Shown here: positions 1 to 8,200 of the stretch, piece by piece
Position numbering within the stretch: position 1 is the stretch's first letter
Layout of the letters: each line of letters starts with the position of its first letter
NCBI GenBank assembly: GCA_903847975.1
Contig: CAINFC010000287.1
Span: 1 to 39,751, forward strand
Length of the DNA stretch: 39,751 nucleotides
Direction of reading: 5' to 3'
Source of the DNA: an uncultured Acidobacteriota bacterium
Lineage (GTDB): Bacteria; Acidobacteriota; UBA6911; CAINFC01
Translations under genes and position numbers: made by a program
The notes under the pieces: model-generated
Seen by the model: the letters and a program-made list of their open reading frames with translations, nothing else
What the model was told of the DNA's origin: nothing
Database searches by the model: none

Positions 1-1
1 A

Positions 2-253
2 CCTTCGATTGTATTCAATCGCTGCGGTTTCCTTAAAAAGGTGCACCAGCCGAGGAGGGCCCACATCCTTGGCGGTGCGATAAAAGGCGGGGTGGCAGTG
101 GTGGTAGAGGGGGCACAAAAACAAAATGGTGAAGTGGTTAGCGAAAAGAAAGAAAAGTTGTGCCTCGAAAAGAATTTGGACCCTCGGTGAAGACCTAAAA
201 CTACCACAGATACGAATTGCTATGGTCGCTAAAAATACTCGCTTGTTTAAGGA
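2..253 (-). other. Left-edge segment with a coding-like minus-strand frame
   Basis: On the minus strand one frame is free of stops from about 253 to the window edge. Its last 45 codons (about 2-136) mostly end in G or C and read as plausible protein, for example CHPAFYRTAKDVGPP. A TTG around 130 could be the start. I do not recognise the product. The plus strand also has a frame open from 2 to about 196, so the coding strand is not certain. The caspase homology of the next gene begins abruptly at 251, so this segment was probably joined to it by an insertion or deletion. Confidence 0.25.
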
Positions 254-811
254 CTAGACGAGGTGCTTTGCCCGCACGATTACTCGGCTTGGTGGGATCA
301 TCCACTTTCGGACGATGTTTTACGGGCGGCCTTTGCCCGAAAGCCGAGCGGGGTGTTCCTGACCGTAATCCTGGATCTGTGCCACAGCGGCAGTGGAACC
401 CGGGAAGTTAACCCTCCCGGCGAGTTCGCGGCAAACCGTGGAAGGTATGTCGCCCCACCGGAATTGAACCGATACCATGGGGACACACCGGTGCCGATCA
501 ACCGGCTGGGGGTGAAGCAGGAACGGGGATACGGGCAAACGTCCGACTCCATGAACCACATCCTTCTGGCGGCGTGTCGGAACGACCAAACCGCAGCGGA
601 TGCCTCGTTTGGCGGACGACCGAACGGCGCCTGGACCTACGCCATACTCCGGGCACTGAAGACCCTAAAGAACCCTTCGGCGCAGGACATTTACCGCTGT
701 GCATCCCTGTTTTTGCGCAACGACAGGTTTGAACAGGTTCCGGTCATCGAGGGACCCAAAGCACTCAAAGAGCGACTGTTCATGGGAGGGCTACCCTGTG
801 CGAGTCATTGA
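251..811 (+). pseudogene. 5'-truncated caspase-like (metacaspase, peptidase C14) fragment
   Basis: Metacaspase-like similarity starts at codon 251 with GLDEVLCPHDYSAW, the segment that normally follows the catalytic His of bacterial metacaspases. It continues through the catalytic Cys motif ILDLCHSGSGTR (Cys at residue 40 counting from GTG 263), a downstream ILLAACRNDQTAAD strand and a GAWTYAILRAL helix. The upstream half with the SGHG histidine is absent: all three frames carry stops at 248-256. The piece can be translated from GTG 263 (182 residues), but without its His half of the dyad it should be proteolytically dead. It overlaps the amidase start by 14 bases, so the two were once translationally coupled. 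The caspase identity is clear from the motifs. Whether the remnant is still expressed is unknown. Confidence 0.75.
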
Positions 812-1292
812 TAGATTGGTTAGGAATTACTCAGAACGGCCAAGCGGCGTGGAGATCGATTGTATCGTGATCCATTACACCGGGAACGGCACGGTGCCCG
901 GAGCGATCAGCTGGTGGGACAACCCGTCGAGCAAGGCCTCCGCGCATTTTTTAATCGATTGCGACGGCACCACCTATCGCACCGTTCCTGAAAAGATGCG
1001 GGCCTGGCATGCCGGAGAGAGCTGCTTTCAGGGGGTCGAGGACGTGAACGACTTCTCCATCGGGATTGAACTTCACTCGACCGGAGCGGAATTCCCGAAT
1101 CGGCAGATCGAGGCCCTTTCGGAACTTACTGTTGATCTGATGCACCGGTTTCCGGGGATACGTATGGATCGAATCGTCGGACATTCTGAAGTCGCGGTGC
1201 CAAAAGGCAGAAAATTGGACCCCGGACCTCTGTTTCCCTGGGCCGGGTACCGGGCAAAGGTCCGGGCAAAACTGGGAGCCCTGGGGCTGTGA
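798..1292 (+). CDS. N-acetylmuramoyl-L-alanine amidase (Amidase_2/PGRP fold)
   Basis: The 164-residue single-domain protein should cleave the amide bond between N-acetylmuramic acid and the peptide stem of peptidoglycan. Visible Zn ligands of the AmpD/T7-lysozyme-like family are H26 (IVIHYTG), H129 (IVGHSEVA) and D141 (KLDPGPLFPW), with K139 at the usual catalytic position. The fold segments SAHFLIDCDGTTY and AWHAGES also match. No signal peptide is seen, as in phage endolysins that need a holin. GTG 798 was chosen because GGGAGGG lies just upstream at 784-790; it overlaps the caspase remnant. The next gene overlaps its stop (GTGA at 1289). It sits with a coiled-coil membrane protein and a holin-sized protein, which suggests a lysis cassette. 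Confidence 0.85.
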   Translation: MRVIDRLVRNYSERPSGVEIDCIVIHYTGNGTVPGAISWWDNPSSKASAHFLIDCDGTTYRTVPEKMRAWHAGESCFQGVEDVNDFSIGIELHSTGAEFPNRQIEALSELTVDLMHRFPGIRMDRIVGHSEVAVPKGRKLDPGPLFPWAGYRAKVRAKLGALGL

Positions 1293-2011
1293 TCGATGGC
1301 ATTAGGAAAATCCTCGAGTGCGCTGTGTGGGTCTTTCTGCTGGCTGTATTGGCGCAAGGATACCTGCTTTTTTCGGAGGCGAGAGAAACACTCCGGATGG
1401 CCAAGGAACATGCTTTGCTGCTTTCCCACGAATCGACCGCAGCCCTGGGAGCCTGGCGGGAATACTCGAACTCCCTGAAAGCTCAACTGGAAGACAAAGA
1501 AGTCCAGCGAAGCATCGGGCTGTTCCTGCGAAGTGGCGATGACTTGGGACGCACGATCAAAAAAGCGAACGTCACCTTGGACGTTTTACAGAATGCGATA
1601 CGAGATACATCCGATCATTTCAACGGCCGACTGGTTCCCACTGTTTTGGTGGCTCTTGATCGAGCGTCCGGTGATCTCCGTAAAACGTTGGATAACACGG
1701 ACCGGGTATTGGAATCCACAGCGGACGCGGTAAATCAGCTTTCCATGCAGGGAAATTCATTAACCCGGGAGGTTAATGAAAACCTGTCGGTATCAAAGCG
1801 GGCCATTGAAGCGCTGGAAGCCAGAGCCAACTCGCCTGAGGTAGATGCGACCATGTACCACGTGGCCAAGGCAGCCGAGTCCAGTGCCGCGACCGCCCGG
1901 CGGGTGGAGAAGCTGACCCGGCCTCTGGCCTGGATCGGAAGTGGGGTAAGGAGAATCGGAGCGGGGGTCAAACACATTTTCGGAAGGAGAAAAAATGCAA
2001 AAAGCCTATAA
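1289..2011 (+). CDS. N-terminally membrane-anchored coiled-coil protein
   Basis: A 240-residue protein starting at GTG 1289, overlapping the amidase stop. Residues about 8-28 (ILECAVWVFLLAVLAQGYLL) form one hydrophobic segment with few charges before it. The rest is strongly helical, with heptad-like Leu/Ile/Val and many Glu/Lys/Arg, and a Gly/Arg-rich basic tail (GSGVRRIGAGVKHIFGRRK). I recognise no named family. By position between an endolysin-like amidase and a holin-like protein it could play an accessory lysis role, comparable to an i-spanin, but the tail is much longer than usual spanins. The downstream gene's RBS and start lie inside its 3' end. Confidence 0.6.
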   Translation: MIDGIRKILECAVWVFLLAVLAQGYLLFSEARETLRMAKEHALLLSHESTAALGAWREYSNSLKAQLEDKEVQRSIGLFLRSGDDLGRTIKKANVTLDVLQNAIRDTSDHFNGRLVPTVLVALDRASGDLRKTLDNTDRVLESTADAVNQLSMQGNSLTREVNENLSVSKRAIEALEARANSPEVDATMYHVAKAAESSAATARRVEKLTRPLAWIGSGVRRIGAGVKHIFGRRKNAKSL

Positions 2012-2186
2012 AGACGCTTTAGGATGGCTCGCGGCACGGCTTAAGGAGCCGTCCACTTGGCACGGACTCAACGTGTTATTGACGGCGGGAGGAGTAGCGC
2101 TGTCGCCGGACAAGATCCAGGCCCTGGTGGTAATCGGATCGATGATATCCGGGATGATCCTGGTCCTTACCAAAGAGCAAATATGA
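1995..2186 (+). CDS. Small membrane protein, probable phage-type holin
   Basis: A 63-residue protein with AAGGAG at about 1983-1988 and ATG 1995; it overlaps the 3' end of the coiled-coil gene. The segment KEPSTWHGLNVLL, followed by a Gly-containing helix, a short SPDKIQ turn and a second hydrophobic helix (ALVVIGSMISGMILVL), is the pattern of many short phage and prophage holins. Two membrane helices can be drawn at about 23-35 and 43-60. A holin would let the upstream amidase reach the peptidoglycan. Family assignment rests on pattern memory and context only. Confidence 0.6.
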   Translation: MQKAYKDALGWLAARLKEPSTWHGLNVLLTAGGVALSPDKIQALVVIGSMISGMILVLTKEQI

Positions 2187-2247
2187 CGAACGCAATGGAA
2201 CCTAAACGACATTCATTTTTAACGGACGACCAAAGGAGATTATTACC

Positions 2248-2694
2248 ATGAAGATTCAATCGAAACAACGAAATGCCCTAATTGGTGCGCAGATCGACAA
2301 AGAAATCTTGAAAACGGCGGCAACAACCTACCTGAATGCTTCCGCTGTTTACGCGGCACTGAAACAACTAGCCACCTTTTCTATGGGTAACCTCGGTGAC
2401 TTTTGGCGCAATATCGTCTCCTTGGTTCTGGCGGTTATTTCCTCCGTTGAGTTGGCCCGCGTGGAGCTGGTCAAGGGTCAACCGGAGGGAACCAAAATCA
2501 GCGGAGCCCTTGCCGCGGAGGCGGCGATTTCCATTCTGGACGAGGCAATCACTTTCACCGGAATTGCCGGGAAACTCCTCGAAGTGATCGATGCCCCAAT
2601 CTTGAAACTACTCATCAACATCGTCCTGGGAAACCGTCATGGAGTCAACTGGGTCGATGAAGCCTGGGAAATCCTCGGCCTGAAGCCCATTTAA
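2248..2694 (+). CDS. Hypothetical helical protein of the lysis-like cluster
   Basis: A 148-residue protein with a strong RBS (AAAGGAG at about 2233-2239) before ATG 2248. It is predicted to be almost all helical, with moderately hydrophobic stretches around FWRNIVSLVLAVISSVELA and ILKLLINIVLG that could be amphipathic or membrane-interacting helices. No motif was recognised. It lies 61 bases after the holin-like gene and in the same direction, so it may be the last gene of that operon. No terminator hairpin is obvious after it. Confidence 0.6.
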   Translation: MKIQSKQRNALIGAQIDKEILKTAATTYLNASAVYAALKQLATFSMGNLGDFWRNIVSLVLAVISSVELARVELVKGQPEGTKISGALAAEAAISILDEAITFTGIAGKLLEVIDAPILKLLINIVLGNRHGVNWVDEAWEILGLKPI

Positions 2695-2787
2695 CCAAGG
2701 AACAACTCTGATGGTGGAGAAAAGAATCGGAGGATAAGATGTGAGTTTTTCTATACTTTCACCACCGAGGAACAGGCCGGGGTGCCT

Positions 2788-3019
2788 CATAGACCACAAT
2801 CAAGAGGGTCAAGGACACCCAGGCACCGGATGTGAATAATCGCCAACCGGTTCCAGGCGGCTTTGCGCTTGAGCCGTTTATCGCTGTTAGCCTGCTGACG
2901 GACCATATTGGGGTAAAACAACTTTTCCTCCCCTGGATCACGAGTAAAAATTGTCACCACCAAGGAGGAAACGGCTTCACCACCGCGGAAGCTTCCGTAC
3001 TGGCTGATATCCGCTAGCT
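2788..3019 (-). other. Open minus-strand frame of unknown origin in a gene-poor stretch
   Basis: Between the lysis-like cluster and the next recognisable remnant (2695-3017) there is no convincing gene. One minus-strand frame is open for about 77 codons and includes protein-like segments such as DPGEEKLFYPNMVRQQ and KRKAAWNRLA. It has no ATG and no RBS; an internal GTG could serve. Near-identical short strings (ttcaccaccg at about 2758 and about 2975) occur on the plus strand. I read this as debris from earlier insertions and cannot name the source. Confidence 0.2.
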
Positions 3020-3311
3020 AAGTACCGACGATCCGACGCTGCATCTCTTTTTGCCCAGAGTTCATGGCGATGAACAACCGCTGACTGCCCTGCAATCCTA
3101 TTCGCTGGCCAACTGGACAGCGCAGACGGATGCCCTGCCGGCTCAATTCGATAAAGCCCTGGCTGCAGCCATCATTGAAGCCGAGCCCAAAGCTCGACCC
3201 ATCAAACTATCCGCGGCTACCATTCACAACCGCGAGGAACTCGGCGACTGGTTGAACAAATCCCTAGAAGCAATCGAAAAAGCCCTTCGGGAAGGCCCGG
3301 TAATTCTTTGA
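3018..3311 (+). pseudogene. C-terminal remnant resembling a BREX BrxC-type large ATPase
   Basis: The frame is open from just after the TAG at 3015. It reads DDPTLHLFLPRVHGDEQ near its start and ends with EAIEKALREGPVIL. The order 'xPTxHLFxP', a helical segment, then 'L..aL.eGPV.l' at the very end is how I remember the C-terminus of BREX-type BrxC/DUF-type ATPases. No start with an RBS and no N-terminal domains are present, so this is a tail left by a deletion. The identity is a weak similarity judgement; it could belong to another large ATPase family. Confidence 0.35.
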
Positions 3312-3422
3312 CGGGAAGGACCAAAACGGAAAGGATATCGATTTTGCTTGATTTGGGAATCAGGACAGGGTTGTCTGCATTAGTCCTTTCGAAATTGCAT
3401 AATATGTGATAAATTATCCTTT

Positions 3423-4772
3423 ATGCAAGGACAAATAGAGCAAATCATCCGCGAGAAAATTCTGACCGCTGTTGAAACGCCGCCCCCGGCTTTGACCCGT
3501 AGGGAAGTGCCACTGCCGTCGATTCGCGGGAAAGCTCTGGCGGTGATCGGTATGCGCCGGTCGGGGAAGACCACCTTTTTGTATCAGTGCAGGGCCGATC
3601 TTCTCTCCGCCGGACGTACCCCAGGTCATCTGCTTTATTTCAACTTTGAGGATGAGAGACTGGGGGAAATGGAGGCCCGCCAGCTCAGCCTCATCCCGGA
3701 GATCCAGGCTCGCCTCTTCCCCGACCCGGCCGATGAGGCGCTAACCCTCTTCCTGGATGAGATTCAGCGAGTCCCCGGTTGGGAGGCCTTTGTTCGTCGG
3801 TTGCTCGATACCCCCGGAAATGAAATCATGATCTCCGGTTCTTCCGCCAAGCTCCTCAGCCGGGAAATCGCTACTTCCATGCGCGGCCGTGCCTGGGAAA
3901 TTGCCGTTCATCCCTTCAGTTTTAGCGAGTTTTTACGTCATCACCACGAGGAGCCGCCAGCCGATCCCGATCGGCTCAGTTCCCGCCAGGCCTCCCGACT
4001 TGACCATCATTTCGCTCGCTACCTGGCAATGGGCGGCTTCCCCGAGGCGCAAAACCTGCAGGCGATGGAACGTCGGCAGCTTCTGCAGGGATATGTAGAC
4101 GTTCTTCTTTTGCGGGATGTCATCGAGCGTCACTCGATGGTCAATGTTACCGCCCTTCGCTGGATGGTTCGCCGGCTGCTCAGCAGCCCCGCGGGACTTT
4201 TTTCCATCGCCGGTTTCGCCGCCGACCTCAAGTCGCAGGGCATTGCCGTCGGCCGTGATACCCTCCATGAAATGCTGGGCCACCTGCAGGATGCCTTTCT
4301 GCTGCACGCCATCCCGGTGGCCGGCGACTCCGAAAAGCGTCGTCAGGTGAACCCGCGCAAGGTCTACCCGGCCGATCCGGGGCTGATTCCGGTTTTCGAT
4401 CGCTCCGGCCGGTCGAATATCGGTCATGCGCTGGAAACCGCGGTATTCGTCGAACTGCAGCGCCGGCAAGCGGAAATTGCCTATGTAAAAAGCCCCGGCG
4501 GGTACGAGGTCGATTTTCTAGCCCGTTACCCCAACGGAGGGGAAGAGCTTATCCAGGTCTCGGCCTCTCTGGAAGAATCCGAAACTCTTTCACGGGAAAT
4601 CCGAGCGCTGGAGGATGCGGCAAGGCAATATCCGCGAGCCAGTCAACTCCTTCTCACCCTGGAGTTCCGGGTGCCCTTTCCTTCCGTCCCCCGATCCATC
4701 CGGATTCAGCCCGCCTGGCAATGGATGCTCAGCCGGGGAAAAGATCGGAGAAAAGAGAAGGAATATCGATAG
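3423..4772 (+). CDS. AAA ATPase with DUF4143-type C-terminal domain
   Basis: A 449-residue protein of the common AAA_14/DUF4143 ATP-binding family. It has Walker A GMRRSGKTT at 43-51, Walker B LTLFLDEIQ at about 107-115, a sensor-like ISGSSAKLLS, then the family signature RGRAWEIAVHPFSFSEFL. The C-terminus (about 340-410) has a PD-(D/E)XK-like arrangement: E/AVFVEL, YEVDFLARY, ELIQVSAS. The last motif has Q-V-S where nuclease relatives have E/D-x-K, so cleavage activity is doubtful. Cellular substrates of this family are not established. It is a single gene with no clear RBS before ATG 3423 and an AT-rich upstream region. It is a typical cargo gene of accessory regions and probably unrelated to the defence operon. 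Confidence 0.85.
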   Translation: MQGQIEQIIREKILTAVETPPPALTRREVPLPSIRGKALAVIGMRRSGKTTFLYQCRADLLSAGRTPGHLLYFNFEDERLGEMEARQLSLIPEIQARLFPDPADEALTLFLDEIQRVPGWEAFVRRLLDTPGNEIMISGSSAKLLSREIATSMRGRAWEIAVHPFSFSEFLRHHHEEPPADPDRLSSRQASRLDHHFARYLAMGGFPEAQNLQAMERRQLLQGYVDVLLLRDVIERHSMVNVTALRWMVRRLLSSPAGLFSIAGFAADLKSQGIAVGRDTLHEMLGHLQDAFLLHAIPVAGDSEKRRQVNPRKVYPADPGLIPVFDRSGRSNIGHALETAVFVELQRRQAEIAYVKSPGGYEVDFLARYPNGGEELIQVSASLEESETLSREIRALEDAARQYPRASQLLLTLEFRVPFPSVPRSIRIQPAWQWMLSRGKDRRKEKEYR

Positions 4773-4810
4773 GGAGGATATTCAGGAGGAACAAGAGAGG
4801 TCCTTTCATT

Positions 4811-4840
4811 TTTAACAATAAAAAGGAATGAACCTATAAT
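4811..4840 (+). promoter_or_regulatory. Putative promoter of the RHH antitoxin gene
   Basis: TTTAAC at 4811-4816 and a perfect TATAAT at 4835-4840 are separated by 18 bases. The start codon of the antitoxin follows 38 bases later. Confidence 0.45.
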
Positions 4841-4862
4841 TCTGTCCACCCATGTTTAACTA

Positions 4863-4878
4863 GTAATACCGTAATACC
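4863..4878 (+). repeat. Tandem 8-bp repeat, possible antitoxin operator
   Basis: GTAATACC occurs twice head-to-tail (4863-4870 and 4871-4878), directly abutting the ATG at 4879 and downstream of the putative promoter. Ribbon-helix-helix repressors commonly bind tandem short boxes in their own leader. It also occupies the position where a Shine-Dalgarno would be, and no Shine-Dalgarno is present. Confidence 0.4.
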
Positions 4879-5139
4879 ATGACAACTCTAACGTTTAAAG
4901 TCAGCGACGAAGAGGCCCGGCTGATCCGCTTCCTGGCCCGGCAGGAGAAGGTGACGCTCTCCGAATACCTGCGCCGCCGTGCTGCCGGTCGCGCCGATCC
5001 GAAGGAGGCCACCGTCCCGCGCCGCATACGCTGCCCGCGAACCGGCGCCCTGATTTTCGCCCCTCTGGAGAACCAGAAGCCCCTGAGCACCCAAGCCGTC
5101 AGACCGCACATAAACTCTGCCGGTTTATTTTTGCTTTGA
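4879..5139 (+). pseudogene. Truncated ribbon-helix-helix antitoxin
   Basis: The first 75 residues are a typical small RHH antitoxin. The strand TTLTFKVSDEEARLI is followed by two helices (FLARQEK, LSEYLRRRAAG), then the C-terminal toxin-binding segment RRIRCPRTGALIFAPLE. Family members usually go on with a short acidic tail and are followed by a PIN-type toxin. Here the expected sequence stops after STQAVR (about 5103), and the last dozen residues (PHINSAGLFLL) come from foreign DNA. No toxin gene follows. The break coincides with a transposase scrap, so the toxin was probably lost by rearrangement. DNA binding may survive. Confidence 0.65.
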
Positions 5140-5200
5140 TCCGCACCCGAAAGTTGGCCCCATCCACATACAGAAACTTGTATTTCCGTCCTGCCAATCC
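5099..5200 (-). mobile_element. Transposase scrap, IS256/Mutator-like
   Basis: On the minus strand one frame reads GLAGRKYKFLYVDGANFRVR before stopping at 5099. The pattern 'rrY.fLYvDG..frVR' is the segment around the first catalytic Asp of IS256-family (Mutator) transposases. Only about 30 codons remain. The frame starts within a few bases of the kinase stop codon (5203) and ends where the antitoxin homology breaks off. It therefore marks a rearrangement boundary on the 3' side of the defence operon. It is too short for certainty. Confidence 0.45.
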
Positions 5201-5202
5201 AT

Positions 5203-8200
5203 TTATTGCGAATTATACAGGTTCGCGAAGAGGGTATTGGGGGGGCCAAGCAGTTTGTCAATCGCAAGGCAGCCCTCTTTAATACTCTGTCCAATATGAT
5301 CCAGCTTGATACTCTCCGGCTTGGAATCCACTCCCAGGCATTTTGCAGCGTCGCTGATTTTTCTTTTCTTTTCGAGTGGATGCCCGTGGCCGTTACGAAA
5401 ATGGCCGGCAACCTCTGCCCATCGATTGCTCATGCATTTGAAGAACGAGTCCTTGGCCGCAATTTGATCCCCTTTCAAAAGGTAGGTCGACCACCATTGG
5501 CCACTTGCCGTTCTTCCTTCATCCAGCTCTTTTTTCAGTCCGGATTTCTGCTCAATCAACAGGCCGATTGCATTTTCCATCAGGAAGGAGAGCCACATTA
5601 ATTTATCTGTCTTGGACAGGCAACCACCATACGCCGCGAGAACAAACGATTCGATATGCGCCCCGATGGGTTCCAGGATGGCAGGCATGTTACCCACTCG
5701 CCGGGCTATCCAGTCTTTTTGGGCGAATCTGGATTCCTTGTTCGCTAATTTTTCAAACTCGGCTGCCAATTGTCGGCCCGTAGGCCTCGCAGCGGGATCG
5801 TCGCTCGTCATTTTTCGTAAAAGCAACTTCAGTCCGGGAATCAAGTCTTTCCCGGTCTCCGTCGGCTCCAGACCTTTTTGCAGGGTGGTACCCAAGGACC
5901 AGACATCCCCCGCCGAGGTCCATTCGCGTCCGCTGGCCACTTCCGGAGGCACAAAACCCTGGGTTCCCAAATGACTGGTTTGGGGGCTCGGGGATAAATG
6001 GCGAGCCAGCCCGAAGTCAATCAATACCGGCTTCATCTCCCCTAATTCGCTGGGAGGTGAAACGATTACATTAGCCGGTTTGATATCTCGGTGAACCACC
6101 TTCTGTTTTTCTAAAAATGCCAGTACGCGGGATAGTGCCAGACCGATCGCAAGGATGGAAAACGGAGAAAAGGACGATTCCTTCATTGGCGTCCCTTCCA
6201 CCCAGTCATAAATGACAGCCCCAAGGTTCGGGTCCGATCTTACGAATCCTGCCTTTCGTAAAAGCGGAAAATACTGGCTTTCCTCTTTGCCGGCCGCTTC
6301 GTTCTTTAGTTCCTGCAGCAGCTGCGCCTCCCGCACAAACCGTTCTCTGGACGGTGCATCCGGGATTTGGACCAGCCGGACCGCTGAGAGTCTTCCATCC
6401 ACCACCCTATTGTGGATCGCTGCTGTTCCCCCAACGGCCATTGGCTTTTCATGCAGAATTTCCGCCGGCAGATATATTTCCTCAACGCCTAAAGTAAGGA
6501 TCAAACCGGTTTCTTCCTTGCTCAATTCCTGATACGATTTGGCATGCAGCATTTTTTCAAAGACTTCCCAGAGGAAATTTCCGCTACGATCGACCACTTG
6601 CTCGTCGCGCAGGCTATCAATTTCCCTCCGGAGGCGATCCTCCAGAATGCAGGCAGCGGGATTCCATTCCCTTAGCAACCGAGCCACTTCTTTTCGCCGC
6701 TCATCGAGGGTGTTCGCTTTTTGGTTGGCACGCGCCAGTGCCAAGGCTACGATATAGCAGGTTCTAGGCTTCCAGAAATTGATATCATCGCTTTCGTTTA
6801 AAATGTCCCGGACATACTGCCAAATGTCGTGATGCTCGCCTTCTTTCCCAAAGTCTGAAAGGAGGGTGTCAATTTCCGCGTCTACATCTTTCTCGAATAA
6901 CCATGTCTTTCCAACCTCCCGAAGGGTGCTTTGCAGCTTCTCGATAATCTGATTCAAAATAAGGAGATTGCAGGATACATTGGCCAGCCGTTCCCTTGCA
7001 TCGCTGGTGCTTTGCAGACCGCTCTGGCCCTTTGTTTCCCTCAGCAGGGATAGAATCTGCCACTCATCGATGCTGTTTGCGGAACAACTGGATAGCGCCG
7101 CACGAAGGTTGGCGCCCATCAGGCGGGGAAGATTGGCAGTTCCACAAAGTAGAATATGAAGGCCGGCATTTTTGGCGTTGGTTACCCCCCAGGCTTCCAG
7201 GCGGCTTTTTAGTTCATTCCCGATGGCTATGCCACGGGTCCCGCGAAAAAGGGCTTGGGCTTCGTCAATCAAGATGAAAAGCCGTTTGATTCCCCGGCTT
7301 TTTGCTGAACTGCGAACATTTTCGAAAGCGGCATGCGTAGGCAGACCACAGGTGTCATCCAGCCTGCCGTCAACGACCCAATCCCGGTCCGTTCGCATTT
7401 CGTCGAAAACAGAACCCCAGAATTCATTACTTTCCGGATGCAGGAGTGCGTTAAAGGGGCCGAACAGTTTCACTTCCGGATCCTGTTCCAAAGTGGCGCT
7501 AAGTGTCTTCAACAGACTTGTTTTGCCGAACCTCCTAGGGGCGTAGAGGAGGATGGATTTGTCGCTTTTCAGCAGGTCGCACACGTCGGCGTATTTCACT
7601 TCGATTCCCAAGGGACGGTCTTTGACCCGCTCCGGATCGACCGCATCCGGCAGCAGAGCCCGTAAAGTTGGCATACCCTCGCTGATGTTTTCCCAGTTGA
7701 CGATGTTGGTTTTCCGTTGCTCGCCGGGTAGGGTGACGATCAGAGCAAGCGACAGTCGCTTTCCGAAGCAGATTTCCCGTGGCAAAAAGAGCTTTATGGA
7801 AAGATCGTGCTTAGCCTCCTGTGCCTGGAGTTCAATCCGATTCGGATCGATATAACTTTCTCGGACCGCAGAAACATTCAGTGAAACTGCATCCAATTGG
7901 ATGGTCACGATGGTGCCGGCCTTCCCGGGGGGCAGGGTCAGCCTCACCGGACAGTGAACCGTCCCGATATTTTCTTCCATTCTCTTCCAGACCAAACGTG
8001 CTGCCTGCGGCACCATTTGTTCCGACTTAATAGTCCGACTTGAAATGGGGTGTTCCAGCCGAAGCAAACTGTGGGTTGAAGGATCTGGTTGGGGCTCGGA
8101 AGGAGCAGGGACCCGACTGAAATCGGATATTTCCTCGAAAAAGCACTGCGCTGGAACTCCTTCCGATCCGGTTAAGTGACAACGCAGAATCCTTTTCACT

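Noticed and set aside
3566-3580. A cggtcgggg string resembling part of the tRNA-Thr T-arm, as a possible left attachment site
   Set aside because: Only about 9 bases match and they lie in the P-loop codons of an intact ATPase gene; too short to be an attachment core.
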